DNA of 56,251 bases from an uncultured Oscillospiraceae bacterium (GCA_934567355.1 CAKTJC010000018.1:1-56251); one strand, 5' to 3'; shown: positions 14,910 through 23,477, numbered from the stretch's first letter. The notes: generated by a model not told the origin, from the sequence alone. Numbers and translations: made by a program.

Positions 14910-16892
14910 TCAGGAAATGTCCGCAAGTTCCAGATACTTTGCGCCGTTTTCCGCGATGAAATTCTTTCTCTCGTTCAAGCCATCGCCCAGCAGAATGTTA
15001 AAATAGTAGGCGGTGCGCTCGGCATCCTCGGGCATCACCTTAATCAAGCGGCGGGTTTCGGGATTCATGGTGGTCATCCACATCATCTCCGGGTCGTTTT
15101 CGCCAAGACCCTTGGAGCGCTGGATGCTCACCTTTTTGCCCTCCAGCTCCTTGAGGATTTTTGCCTTTTCCTGCTCGTTATAGGCAAACCAGGTCTGCCC
15201 CTTGCAGGTAATCTCAAACAAGGGAGACTCCGCAATATACACATAGCCATCCCGGATCAGCGTGGGGCACAGCCGGTAAATCATAGTGAGAATCAGGGTG
15301 CGAATCTGGAAGCCGTCATAGTCGGCATCGGTACAGATAACTACCTTGTTCCAGCGCAGGGCGGACAGGTCGAAGGAAGACAGCTCCTTGAGCTTCTTTC
15401 CCTGAATTTCCACGCCGCAGCCCAACACCTTCATCAAATCGGTGATAATGGGGGATGCAAAAATCTTATTGTAGTCCGCTTTCAGGCAGTTGAGGATTTT
15501 GCCCCGCACCGGCATAATGCCCTGAAATTCTGCATCCCGACTGAGCTTGACGCTGCCCAATGCAGAGTCGCCCTCCACGATATACAGTTCCCGCACGGAC
15601 ACATCCTTGCTGCGGCAATCTACGAATTTCTGCACCCGATTGGAAATGTCGATGGAACCGGACAGCTTCTTTTTCACGCTGGTTTTGGTCTTCTCGGCGG
15701 ATTCTCTCGCCCGCTTGTTGACGAGAATCTGCTCGGCGGCACGGTCGGCCTCCTGCTTATTTTCGATGAACCAGACCTGGAGCTGCTCCTTAAAGAAAGC
15801 CGTCATGGCATCCTGGGTGAATTTGGAATTGACGGATTTTTTTGTCTGGTTTTCAAAGCAGCCAATGGTTGAGAAGCAGTTGGTCACCAGCACCAGGCTG
15901 TCCTGAATATCCTGAAAGAGAATCTTGCTCTCGGTTTTGGTGTATTTATTGTTGTCCCGCAGATACTTGTCAAAGGCAGCCGTAAAGCCGGAGCGAACCG
16001 CCTTATCGGGGCTGCCGCCGTATTCCAGCCAGGAGGAGTTATGGTAGAACTCAATGTGGGACACCTGCTTGGAGAAGCAGAACGAGGCTGTAATTTTCAG
16101 TTTCATCTCCGGCCGGTTCTCGGCATCCCGTCCCCGGCGCTCTGTTTCCCAATAGACGGGCATGGTAAAGGCATTGTCCCCCACCAACTCCTCGATATAC
16201 TGCTTGATGCCGCCCGGATAGCAATATTCCTCCTGCTGGAATTTGCCCCCCACCTGATTGCGGAAGCGGAAGGTGATGCCCTTGTTGACCACCGCCTGGC
16301 GGCGCAGCACGTCCCGGTAGTATTCCACAGGGATATTGATGTCGGTAAACACCTGCTTATCCGGCTTCCAATGGAAGATGGAGCCGGTTTTTTTCCGGTC
16401 GGTGGGCTCCTTTTTCAGGCCGCCCACATTTCTGCCCCGCTCGAAATGGAGGTCATAGCGATACCCGTCCCGGCGGATGGTGGCATCAAAAAATTCGGAG
16501 GCATACTGGGTAGCGCAGGAGCCAAGGCCATTGAGGCCCAGGGAATACTCGTAGTTTTCGCCGTTTTCGCCGTACTTGCCGCCAGCGTACATTTCGCAGA
16601 ACACCAGCTCCCAGTTAAACCGCTTTTCCTTTTCGTTATAGTCCACGGGGCAGCCGCGCCCAAAGTCCTCCACCTCCACGCTCAGGTCTTCGTAGCGGGT
16701 GACAATGATGGTATCGCCGTGCCCCTCTCTTGCTTCGTCAATGGCATTGGACAGGATTTCAAAGACTGCGTGCTTGCAGCCCTCCAAATCATCCGAGCCA
16801 AAAATAACTGCCGGGCGCTTACGCACCCGGTCTTCTCCCTTCAGCATGGAGATACTGGTATTGCCGTACTGTTCTTGCTTTTTTGTTGCCAT
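14910..16892 (-). CDS. Type IIA topoisomerase ATPase subunit (GyrB/ParE-like, divergent)
   Basis: 660 aa. The GHKL ATPase domain carries the N box (EILSNAIDEARE), G1 (DFGRGCPVDY) and a loop GLNGLGSCATQYAS. The TOPRIM domain shows EGDSALGS, PVRGKILN, CTDADYDGFQIRT and the C-terminal RSKGLGENDPEMMW. Several positions differ from the usual consensus (DADVDG becomes DADYDG; RYKGLGEM becomes RSKGLGEN), marking a divergent branch. It pairs with the A subunit 16 bp downstream. A consensus promoter lies at 16932-16960. Function as a DNA strand-passing enzyme is well supported; the name GyrB or ParE is left open. Confidence 0.93.
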   Translation of the reverse strand: MATKKQEQYGNTSISMLKGEDRVRKRPAVIFGSDDLEGCKHAVFEILSNAIDEAREGHGDTIIVTRYEDLSVEVEDFGRGCPVDYNEKEKRFNWELVFCEMYAGGKYGENGENYEYSLGLNGLGSCATQYASEFFDATIRRDGYRYDLHFERGRNVGGLKKEPTDRKKTGSIFHWKPDKQVFTDINIPVEYYRDVLRRQAVVNKGITFRFRNQVGGKFQQEEYCYPGGIKQYIEELVGDNAFTMPVYWETERRGRDAENRPEMKLKITASFCFSKQVSHIEFYHNSSWLEYGGSPDKAVRSGFTAAFDKYLRDNNKYTKTESKILFQDIQDSLVLVTNCFSTIGCFENQTKKSVNSKFTQDAMTAFFKEQLQVWFIENKQEADRAAEQILVNKRARESAEKTKTSVKKKLSGSIDISNRVQKFVDCRSKDVSVRELYIVEGDSALGSVKLSRDAEFQGIMPVRGKILNCLKADYNKIFASPIITDLMKVLGCGVEIQGKKLKELSSFDLSALRWNKVVICTDADYDGFQIRTLILTMIYRLCPTLIRDGYVYIAESPLFEITCKGQTWFAYNEQEKAKILKELEGKKVSIQRSKGLGENDPEMMWMTTMNPETRRLIKVMPEDAERTAYYFNILLGDGLNERKNFIAENGAKYLELADIS

Positions 16893-16931
16893 AATTCCCT
16901 ACCTGCCATAGTTATCCATTATATTGTGATT

Positions 16932-16960
16932 ATTATATCCGCTTTTTTTATGAAAGTCAA
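16932..16960 (-). promoter_or_regulatory. Promoter of the topoisomerase operon
   Basis: Minus-strand TTGACT (16955-16960), 17-bp spacer, TATAAT (16932-16937), about 40 bp before the ATG. Confidence 0.85.
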
Positions 16961-16999
16961 CCTCTCTCCCCTTTCGCCGGGAAACCGCGAATTTACCTC

Positions 17000-17028
17000 T
17001 TGTTTTTTTGACGGATCCCGGTTATAAT
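17000..17028 (+). promoter_or_regulatory. Promoter of the DUF1858 gene
   Basis: TTGTTT (17000-17005), 17-bp spacer, TATAAT (17023-17028), divergent from the topoisomerase promoter. Confidence 0.7.
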
Positions 17029-17060
17029 AGGGGCACAAAGAAACACAGGAGGTCATTATC

Positions 17061-17291
17061 ATGGCTGTTAAAATTGAAAAAGATACCATCATCGGCGATA
17101 TTCTGGATGTGGCGCCCCAGAGCGCTCCCCTGTTCTTCGCCATCGGCATGCACTGCCTGGGCTGCCCCTCTTCCCGCGGCGAGACTGTGGAGGAAGCCTG
17201 CATGGTGCACGGCATCGATTGCGACGGGTTCCTGGCGCAGCTGAATCACTTCCTGGAGGCTTACGAAGCCGACCAGGCAAACAAGGGCTGA
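17061..17291 (+). CDS. DUF1858 / hybrid-cluster-protein-associated redox disulfide protein
   Basis: 76 aa. It matches the DUF1858 pattern: KIEKDTIIGDILDVAP, then FFAIGMHCLGCPSSRGETVEEAC. The CLGC pair is the predicted redox disulfide or metal site. The family often accompanies hybrid cluster proteins, but none is nearby. AGGAGG precedes the ATG. It is probably cotranscribed with trmK, 60 bp downstream. A redox or sensor role is inferred; there is no direct evidence here. Confidence 0.85.
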   Translation: MAVKIEKDTIIGDILDVAPQSAPLFFAIGMHCLGCPSSRGETVEEACMVHGIDCDGFLAQLNHFLEAYEADQANKG

Positions 17292-17351
17292 CAGATGCAC
17301 GGGCTGCCTGCGGGCAGCTCGTTTTCTTAAGCATACACCAGGAGGTGTCCA

Positions 17352-18035
17352 ATGAAACTCCCACTTTCCAACCGGCTGCTGGCCTGCTGCGGCTTTGTGC
17401 ATCCAAACGACCGGGTCGCGGACGTAGGCTGCGACCACGGGTATCTCGGAATTCATCTGCTGCAGAGCGGAATTGCATCCAGCGTCATCGAATCGGACAT
17501 CAATGAGATGCCGCTGCGATCCGCCATGGACAATGCCGCGAAATTCGGCGTGGCAGATCGGATCTCCTTTTTTCGCTCCGACGGCGTGCGGCAAATCCCC
17601 CGGGATTTTGACTGCATGGTCTGCGCCGGGATGGGGGCGGACACCATGATCTCCATTCTGCGCGCCGCGCCCTGGCTGCGTAATCGCCGCTACCGGCTGA
17701 TTTTGCAATGCCAGAGCAAGCGCCCGGAGCTGCGGAGATTCCTGGCAAAAGAGGGATTCTCCATTTCCCGGGAAACACTGGCCATGGACGGAAAATTTCT
17801 GTACCCCGTGACGGAAGTCTGCTACGCCCCCGGCGCTGCTCCCGCCCCATGGGAATACTACATTACGCCCCAGCTGATCGCGGATCGCTCCCCCCTGCTG
17901 CTCCCCTTCGTCCGCCGGGTGATCGGCGGCGTGGAGGACAGCCTGACCGGTCTGCGGCACTGCGGCGGCAGCTGCGAAGAAACGGAAGAAATTCTTGCCC
18001 ATCTGAAAGCGCTGGAAAGGAGCCTTGCACCGTGA
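17352..18035 (+). CDS. trmK: tRNA (adenine22-N1)-methyltransferase TrmK
   Basis: 227 aa, the family's usual length. It starts LSNRLLACCGFVHPNDRVADVGCDHGYL, where ADVGCDHGYL is the SAM-binding motif I and the DHG is diagnostic of TrmK. Further motifs are VIESDINEMPLRSA and FDCMVCAGMGADTMISIL, followed by LILQCQSKRPELRRFL. It methylates A22 of tRNAs with SAM. The start has AGGAGGTGTCC upstream. Its stop overlaps the GTG of the Nif3-like gene by 4 bases, the same order as in many Firmicutes. Confidence 0.95.
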   Translation: MKLPLSNRLLACCGFVHPNDRVADVGCDHGYLGIHLLQSGIASSVIESDINEMPLRSAMDNAAKFGVADRISFFRSDGVRQIPRDFDCMVCAGMGADTMISILRAAPWLRNRRYRLILQCQSKRPELRRFLAKEGFSISRETLAMDGKFLYPVTEVCYAPGAAPAPWEYYITPQLIADRSPLLLPFVRRVIGGVEDSLTGLRHCGGSCEETEEILAHLKALERSLAP

Positions 18036-18823
18036 CGACCGTCAATGACATTCTCACCTTTATGGAAACCGTTGCGCCCCAGGCAAAAAAAGAAAGCTGG
18101 GACAATGTGGGGCTCTCCTGCGGGCGGCGGGACAAGGAGGTGCGCACCGTTCTTGTGGCGCTGGATCCCTTTGAGAACGTGGCGGAGGAGGCGGTGCAGA
18201 TCGGCGCGGATCTGATCGTGACCCACCATCCGCTGCTTTTCCACCCCGCCTATGCGGTCACCTGCGAAACCGCCATTGGGAGAACCCTCATGACGCTGAT
18301 TCGGCATGACATTGCCGCTTTCAGCGCCCACACCAATCTGGACATTGCCCCGGAGGGCGTCGGGCATTGCCTTGCAAAGGCATTGCAGCTGCAAAATATT
18401 TCCGTCATCGACCCCCAGCAGACGGATGCCGACGGCAGCGTCTGGGGACTGCTGCGCAGGGGCACCGTGGATGCGCAGCCGCTGGACGCGTTTTTATCCC
18501 GGGTGAAGCAGGCGCTTCATACCCCGGTGCTGCGTTATGCGCCCGCCGGAGAAATCGTGCGTCATGTTGCGGTGGGCGGCGGCGCCTGCGCGGACGAATG
18601 GAAGGCCGCATTGGATGCCGGATGCGATACCTTCGTGACCTCGGATGCACGATATAATGATTTCTGGGATGCGCGGGACGCCGGACTGACGCTGATCGAT
18701 GCCGGGCATTTCTACACGGAAAATCCGGTATGCGCCTATTTGCAGCAAATTCTGCGGGATGCCTTTCCGGAAGTAAAGGTGGAGCTCTCCCGGATGCACG
18801 GAGACTGCATGAAATTCTTTTGA
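18032..18823 (+). CDS. Nif3-like dinuclear metal centre protein
   Basis: 263 aa from the GTG at 18032, which overlaps the trmK stop (GTGA) and has AAAGGAG upstream. Nif3 family motifs are visible: WDNVGLSCG, VTHHPLLFHP (metal histidines), SAHTNLDIAPEGVG, VAVGGGACADEWKAALDAGCDTFVTSD (split here by a residue or two) and IDAGHFYTE. The family forms hexamers with a dinuclear metal site and is often labelled GTP cyclohydrolase I type 2, though its physiological role is poorly defined. It is translationally coupled to TrmK. Confidence 0.94.
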   Translation: MTTVNDILTFMETVAPQAKKESWDNVGLSCGRRDKEVRTVLVALDPFENVAEEAVQIGADLIVTHHPLLFHPAYAVTCETAIGRTLMTLIRHDIAAFSAHTNLDIAPEGVGHCLAKALQLQNISVIDPQQTDADGSVWGLLRRGTVDAQPLDAFLSRVKQALHTPVLRYAPAGEIVRHVAVGGGACADEWKAALDAGCDTFVTSDARYNDFWDARDAGLTLIDAGHFYTENPVCAYLQQILRDAFPEVKVELSRMHGDCMKFF

Positions 18824-18851
18824 AATGCCCATCGAAATTCGTATTTCAGTG

Positions 18852-18880
18852 TTGATTTTTTCACTTTTGAGTGCTAAAAT
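18852..18880 (+). promoter_or_regulatory. Promoter of yebC
   Basis: TTGATT (18852-18857), 17-bp spacer, TAAAAT (18875-18880). Confidence 0.7.
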
Positions 18881-18926
18881 AGATTAGAAATTTTTTGAAA
18901 CGACTCCAGAAAGGGAAGATTACCAT

Positions 18927-19661
18927 ATGTCCGGACATTCCAAATGGCATAACATCCAGAAAACCAAGGGTGCACAGGACGCAAAGCGCGCCGCTGCATT
19001 CACCAAGATTGCAAAGGAAATGATCGTCGCCGTGAAGGAAGGCGGCGGTGCGACCGACCCCGCCTACAACTCCCGCCTTGCCACCGTCATCACCAAGGCA
19101 AAGGCTGCCAACATGCCCAACGATAACATCAAGCGCGTGCTGGAAAAGGCCGCCAGTGCAGGCAGCGGCGAGAGCTATGAGTCCATTACCTACGAAGGCT
19201 ATGGCCCCGGCGGCGTTGCCGTCATCGTGGAAGCCATGACCGATAACCGCAACCGCACTGCCGGTTCCGTGCGGCATCACTTTGATAAATACGGCGGCAA
19301 CCTGGGCGCCAACGGCTGCGTCAGCTGGTCGTTTGATAAGAAGGGCGTGCTGGTGATCGACAATGAGGATGGCGACCTGGACGAAGACACCGTTATGATG
19401 GATGCCATGGACTGCGGTGCCGACGACTTTGAGCCGGAAGAAGACTGCTTCACCGTGTACACCACGCCCGATGATTTCAATGCCGTCGCCGATGCACTAA
19501 CCGCCAAGGGCTACAGCTTCGCCTCCGCCCAGATTGAGATGGTTCCCCAGAATTATGTCAAGCTGTCCCCCGAGGATGCCGACAAGATGGAGAAAATGCT
19601 CGACCTGTTCGATGATGACGACGATGTGCAGAACACCTGGCACAACTGGGATCAAGAGTAA
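18927..19661 (+). CDS. YebC/PmpR family DNA-binding regulatory / translation-related protein
   Basis: 244 aa, typical length. The start SGHSKWHNIQKTKGAQDAKRA is the family signature. Next come PAYNSRLATVITKAKAANMP, YEGYGPGGVAVIVEAMTDNR and GGNLGANGCVSWSFDKKG. The tail is acidic (MLDLFDDDDDVQNTWHNWD). Members are described as transcription regulators and, more recently, as factors that help ribosomes at proline stretches. It has its own promoter and a terminator at 19675-19703, so it is probably monocistronic. Confidence 0.96.
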   Translation: MSGHSKWHNIQKTKGAQDAKRAAAFTKIAKEMIVAVKEGGGATDPAYNSRLATVITKAKAANMPNDNIKRVLEKAASAGSGESYESITYEGYGPGGVAVIVEAMTDNRNRTAGSVRHHFDKYGGNLGANGCVSWSFDKKGVLVIDNEDGDLDEDTVMMDAMDCGADDFEPEEDCFTVYTTPDDFNAVADALTAKGYSFASAQIEMVPQNYVKLSPEDADKMEKMLDLFDDDDDVQNTWHNWDQE

Positions 19662-19674
19662 CATAACCGCGTTT

Positions 19675-19703
19675 GAAAGCCGCTCCATTCGGGGCGGCTT
19701 TTC
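19675..19703 (+). terminator. Terminator of yebC
   Basis: Hairpin AAAGCCGCTCC/GGGGCGGCTTT with a TTTTC tail 13 bases after the stop codon. Confidence 0.8.
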
Positions 19704-19719
19704 TGCTGCAAATCGACAC

Positions 19720-19748
19720 TTGAACCCCGGACGACTCTGGGGTATAAT
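19720..19748 (+). promoter_or_regulatory. Promoter of the unknown membrane protein
   Basis: TTGAAC (19720-19725), 17-bp spacer, TATAAT (19743-19748); AGGGAGAG precedes the ATG at 19782. Confidence 0.75.
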
Positions 19749-19781
19749 ACATTCAGTCGTTTTGAAACGGAGGGAGAGACC

Positions 19782-20729
19782 ATGAATGAGCTATATACCT
19801 GCGAATGCAGGGACGGCAGAACCATCACCGGCGCGGCGCGGTGGAGCCTGCATGAGCTGCGGAGCCTTTCGCCGCTGGAGCTGGCAAAGGAGCTGGAGGA
19901 GCTTCTGGAATTCTCCCGCTATTATGAAGCCACCTTCTACTACCCCGCCCTCTCCATGAAGCAGGAGATGGAGCAGCTGAGCCGCAAGCTCCAGCGGGCA
20001 AAGCAGCTGGCAGCCGGGTTCGGAACAGCCGCCGGGGTCATGGCGGCAGCATGGATCATCCTGGTATTGATCCCATATCTGCGTTTTTCCGGCCTTGCCA
20101 TGCTTATGGCCGTGCTGACCATTGTCAGCATTCTTGTGCTGATCCCCTTTCTGTTCCGGTTCATCTCCGTGCAGGAGGACTGCAGCAAGCGTCTGCCCCG
20201 AATCCGCAGCAAGCTGAACCATCTGAAACAGCAGGAGGAAAAGGAGGTTTTCGGCGAATACGTGGAATATCTGATCGGCGGATATCTTGTGTCTCCGGAG
20301 TTCAGCCTGTCAGCACAGGCGCAGGAATATATGATCCAGGCGCTTCGCACCAAACGCGCCGGAAACATCGCCGAGGCCTGCATGCTCTGCAAGAAGGAAT
20401 TCGGCAAGTCCCCCGTTCCCCGTATCATTACATCGCTGCACTGTGTAAACGCCGCTCTCCGCGCTGCCGGGCAAGAGCCAAAGCGCGCCGGGGCAAGTCC
20501 GGCGGAAACGACAGACATGCAGAAAATTTTGCAGCTCTCCGGCAGCCTGACCGCCGCCCTGCAGGCCTTCGCCGCAACCCAGAAAACCACCTCCACCGGC
20601 ACGGACAGCATCGCCTCCACCCTGACCTATGAGGAAGAAGCGCTGATTGAAGAATACCGGTATTTGCAGGAGGAGGAAAAGAAGCGGATTCGCAGAGTGG
20701 TACATAGTTTCCATACAAAGAAGTATTAA
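19782..20729 (+). CDS. Unknown protein with two membrane helices and coiled-coil regions
   Basis: 315 aa; I do not recognise the family. Residues 1-75 are helical and charged, with a leucine-rich stretch LHELRSLSPLELAKELEELL. Two adjacent membrane helices follow (about 80-100 and 103-127). The C-terminal ~185 residues are soluble and helical, with a Cys-containing segment GNIAEACMLCKKEFGKSP. The protein ends in a very charged helix (EEEALIEEYRYLQEEEKKR). A helical hairpin in the membrane with both ends in the cytoplasm is the likely topology. It carries its own promoter and core-like GC, and it marks the left edge of the AT-rich island. Confidence 0.7.
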   Translation: MNELYTCECRDGRTITGAARWSLHELRSLSPLELAKELEELLEFSRYYEATFYYPALSMKQEMEQLSRKLQRAKQLAAGFGTAAGVMAAAWIILVLIPYLRFSGLAMLMAVLTIVSILVLIPFLFRFISVQEDCSKRLPRIRSKLNHLKQQEEKEVFGEYVEYLIGGYLVSPEFSLSAQAQEYMIQALRTKRAGNIAEACMLCKKEFGKSPVPRIITSLHCVNAALRAAGQEPKRAGASPAETTDMQKILQLSGSLTAALQAFAATQKTTSTGTDSIASTLTYEEEALIEEYRYLQEEEKKRIRRVVHSFHTKKY

Positions 20730-20773
20730 AGGTTTCCCAAAACAGCTCTACGATTAGGAACGCTCTGATTAAA
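20728..20773. repeat. Fragments of the ends of the 31.7-kb miniature element
   Basis: AAAGGTTTCCC at 20728-20738 resembles the right end (AAAGGTTCCC) of the element at 31719-31880. GGAACGCTCTGATTAAA at 20757-20773 resembles its left end (GGGAAGCTCTGATTAAA). They lie at the start of the AT-rich segment, between the membrane protein and the flavin reductase. Confidence 0.45.
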
Positions 20774-20789
20774 AAAGGATACCATAACT

Positions 20790-21359
20790 ATGAAAAAGAT
20801 AAAAAGGAAATCGATCGGAACCCACTTCTCTATGTGCGTCCAGCCTGCTTTTATCATCGGCACAACCAACGAGGACGGTACGCATAATTTTGCTCCGATC
20901 ACCTGGGTAAGCGTTACCGGCGAAGGAGACAATGATTATTTACTGGTCATCAGCATGTTCGGAACGAAAAGGACAAAGCAAAATGTTATCCGGACAGGTA
21001 AACTGAGCGTTAATCTTGTCAGTACGGATATGCTTGCGCTTATGGACTATTTCGGCACCCATCACGGCAAAGACGGTACGAAAGACGCGGTCTCATACAG
21101 CGTCGGCAGAGGCGAAGTCGTAGACGTCCCTATTCTTGATGCAAGCCGCTGGATATATGAATGCGAAGTGGTGCAGTCTGTGGATACGGGAGAATCAACC
21201 ACGTTCTTCTGCAGGATCATGAATATTCAGGTGGATGAAAATTTTTCGTGCGAGGATAGCTTCGATGTAGATCTGACGAAACTTGACCCTGTTATTTACT
21301 CGGGAATGTACCACAGCATCGGTAAAGTATTGGGCAAAATCGGTGATTTTTCATTGTAA
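20790..21359 (+). CDS. Flavin reductase family protein
   Basis: 189 aa, the length of the flavin reductase-like FMN-binding domain. The opening IGTHFSMCVQPAFIIGTTNEDG is followed by NFAPITWVSVTG, the flavin-binding strand and loop. TKQNVIRTGKLSVNLVS is another family segment. Such proteins bind FMN and use NAD(P)H to supply reduced flavin, or act on small substrates. AAGG lies upstream of the ATG. Base composition is lower in GC than the genes on the left, so it probably belongs to the acquired island. The specific substrate is unknown. Confidence 0.88.
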   Translation: MKKIKRKSIGTHFSMCVQPAFIIGTTNEDGTHNFAPITWVSVTGEGDNDYLLVISMFGTKRTKQNVIRTGKLSVNLVSTDMLALMDYFGTHHGKDGTKDAVSYSVGRGEVVDVPILDASRWIYECEVVQSVDTGESTTFFCRIMNIQVDENFSCEDSFDVDLTKLDPVIYSGMYHSIGKVLGKIGDFSL

Positions 21360-21399
21360 TTGAGCGCGGATCAAGATCACACGCCTGCCCTTCAATTAA

Positions 21400-21615
21400 A
21401 TTTATAAAACGGAAATCTGCTATTTCCTACGTAATACTAAAAATACAGGTGATGTAGTTACGTCAATTCTGTGGAAGGCAGCACCGAATAGCAAGACTGC
21501 ATTTATTGAGGAATATGCGTTGCAGTCTATTAGGGGTGTCACCAATGCAACAACCTACAATAAAATCTGGAGTCCGGGAAAGAAATTATTTGAATTTATT
21601 AAGGGGTTATTCTGA
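21400..21615 (+). pseudogene. C-terminal fragment of a lost gene, overlapping the LRR gene start
   Basis: An open frame of about 70 codons without any ATG, GTG or TTG start encodes a protein-like tail: NTGDVVTSILWKAAPNSK, then TAFIEEYALQSIRGVTNATT and WSPGKKLFEFIKGLF. It is closed at the 5' side by a stop at 21397. Its TGA stop shares a base with the ATG of the LRR gene (TGATG), the arrangement of translationally coupled genes. I read it as the surviving 3' end of a larger gene, possibly a toxin whose neighbour is the immunity gene; no toxin family is recognised. Confidence 0.5.
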
Positions 21616-22643
21616 TGAAGTATATAAGTGCACCCATAACAGATACAGAGACTTTGCAACAGCATTATGTATTCCGGGATGGCTTTGTATTCACTTCCAT
21701 CAGAAAGCCGGTAAACATATTTAACGCAGTTGTACTTCGCTACCCCAGTGATTGTGATTGCCAGTCTCCCAAAGTAGGTATTTCGACTCGGACATTGGAG
21801 GAACATGTTGCATTAATCAATCGCTATCAGCTTAAATTCGCCATTGTGATTGCGGAGGACATTCATTTCCTCAGGGATTGCCCCTCTTTGGAAATAATCG
21901 ATGTGATTCCAGCTAAGACCTCATCCCCTGGCTTTGACTTCTCTCCTCTTTATACCATGCCAAATCTCAAAAGCCTTTCCTGCTCTACATATGTTGGTAA
22001 TCCTTATGACCGTAATCAAAAGCATACCACGATTGATTATGCGTTTATGAATGGCTTGCAAGACTTAAAAATATCTGACGCATCTGACAAAGGGCATTAT
22101 AACATCCATAATTTATCATCCTTAAAATCCTTACAGTTAACAGGTGCTTCTGGGCAAGATCTATCTGGTATCATCGGAAGTGAGGAGTTAGATACATTAT
22201 ATCTTATGCAGTGTAAATTTCGTTCCTTAGCAGGCATTGAAAAAGCTCAAGGCCTTCGTTGCTTATATCTGAACCATTGCCGTTCACTACAAGACATAGG
22301 GACTCTGCTGAGTGCCAGAGATACCCTGACAGCTTTGGAAATCGAAAACTGTCCAAAGATTAAGGATTTTTCCTGCTTGTCAGAAATGCATAAACTGGAA
22401 TTTTTGAAGCTGCGGGGAGGAAACTCGCTGCCAAGTTTGGCATTTATGAAAGAGCTTCCCAATCTAAAAACCTTTGTATTTAACATGGAAGTTTTGGACG
22501 GAGATCTTTCTCCTTGCCTGAACTTGTCCTGGGCTTATTCCGAACGAAACAGGAAGTGTTATAATTTAAGGGATAATGATTTGCCCAAGAGAAAGTTTGT
22601 TGCTGGAACTGAAGGTATTGAGGATTGGAGATGTTTTTACTGA
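21615..22643 (+). CDS. Leucine-rich repeat protein (possible immunity-type protein)
   Basis: 342 aa with no signal peptide, so cytoplasmic. Irregular LRRs fill residues ~90-320: PSLEIIDVIPAKTSS, LKSLQLTGASGQDLSGI, LDTLYLMQCKFRSLAGIE, LRCLYLNHCRSLQDIGTL, LTALEIENCPKIKDFSCL, LEFLKLRGGNSLPSLAFM. AAGGGG lies 10 bases before the ATG. It overlaps the upstream fragment by one base and the convergent methyltransferase by 78 bases. LRR proteins of this layout occur among immunity genes of polymorphic toxin loci, but binding to another partner is equally possible. Composition is AT-rich relative to the core genes. Confidence 0.8.
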   Translation: MKYISAPITDTETLQQHYVFRDGFVFTSIRKPVNIFNAVVLRYPSDCDCQSPKVGISTRTLEEHVALINRYQLKFAIVIAEDIHFLRDCPSLEIIDVIPAKTSSPGFDFSPLYTMPNLKSLSCSTYVGNPYDRNQKHTTIDYAFMNGLQDLKISDASDKGHYNIHNLSSLKSLQLTGASGQDLSGIIGSEELDTLYLMQCKFRSLAGIEKAQGLRCLYLNHCRSLQDIGTLLSARDTLTALEIENCPKIKDFSCLSEMHKLEFLKLRGGNSLPSLAFMKELPNLKTFVFNMEVLDGDLSPCLNLSWAYSERNRKCYNLRDNDLPKRKFVAGTEGIEDWRCFY

Positions 22644-23477
22644 GTGAATCCTAAACTCTATAAAATGCCATGGAGATTTCGGATTTGCGTGTGTGCTTAA
22701 TGACGATATGAACATTCCATACTCTTTTGGTATATTCAAAATTCCGTTTGTCGCATTATTCATCAGAATATTTTTTATTTCCTGCTTCGGTATGCTATTC
22801 AATAACGTCATACTGGAAAGCGAGTAAATATACTTCACCATATCGTCTAAATCCGTGACTGCCAGTGAATCGATATATTCTAATTTTTCTATTTTTGAAA
22901 AGAACTTACTTAAAATCCCGGTTCCGTTTTGAAGCGTAAAATTCTTATTCATGCTATCTTCAACGCCATATACAGAAAAAATTTTTGAAAGAAATCCTAT
23001 AATTCCATTCTCGCCATATGTCGCGCAATAAAAATGTCCCTCCTTCTTCAGAACCCGCCGCACCTCTGCCAAGCCTTTGTCTATATCAGGCACATGGTAC
23101 AGCATCATATTGGCAATAACGACATCGAACGTCTCATCTTCATAGGGTATTTCCTGAATATCTATGATCTTATATTCCATATTATCATAATGGCCGATAT
23201 TGTTTTCTGCCGCTGCCAACATTCCTTCTGAAAAATCAGAAAGTACTAGCTTGGAACAGTCACCGATCAAGGACTCCCTGTTTTTCCACATATCTCCAAT
23301 TCCGCAGCCGATCTCTAATACTTTTGCTCCTTTTTCAATTCTATAATTTGATACGATCCAGTTTCCAAAACCAATTTTATTTGTTGAGTATTTATCATGA
23401 ATTGATATTCTCGTACTTAAATTGTTTTCCGTAGCATATTGTCGTTTTACAACAGATGAATCATTTACCTTATTCAT
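22566..23477 (-). CDS. Class I SAM-dependent methyltransferase
   Basis: About 303 aa. A Rossmann methyltransferase core is clear: VLEIGCGIGDMW (motif I), SKLVLSDFSEGMLAAAE (motif II), ETFDVVIANMMLYHVPDIDKGLAEVRRVLKKEGHF (read in two parts, motifs IV-V). The C-terminal half is helical and may bind the substrate, which is unknown; small-molecule methylation is the likeliest guess. The start at 23477 has GGGGAT and a farther GGAGG upstream. Its last ~25 codons run antisense into the LRR gene, so the natural C-terminus may have been replaced when the two genes were brought together. AT-rich island gene. Confidence 0.85.
   Translation of the reverse strand: MNKVNDSSVVKRQYATENNLSTRISIHDKYSTNKIGFGNWIVSNYRIEKGAKVLEIGCGIGDMWKNRESLIGDCSKLVLSDFSEGMLAAAENNIGHYDNMEYKIIDIQEIPYEDETFDVVIANMMLYHVPDIDKGLAEVRRVLKKEGHFYCATYGENGIIGFLSKIFSVYGVEDSMNKNFTLQNGTGILSKFFSKIEKLEYIDSLAVTDLDDMVKYIYSLSSMTLLNSIPKQEIKNILMNNATNGILNIPKEYGMFISSLSTHANPKSPWHFIEFRIHSVKTSPILNTFSSSNKLSLGQIIIP

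Noticed and set aside
12617..14959. Long plus-strand open frame opposite the topoisomerase A gene
   Set aside because: Shadow of the conserved coding frame; residue use is implausible.
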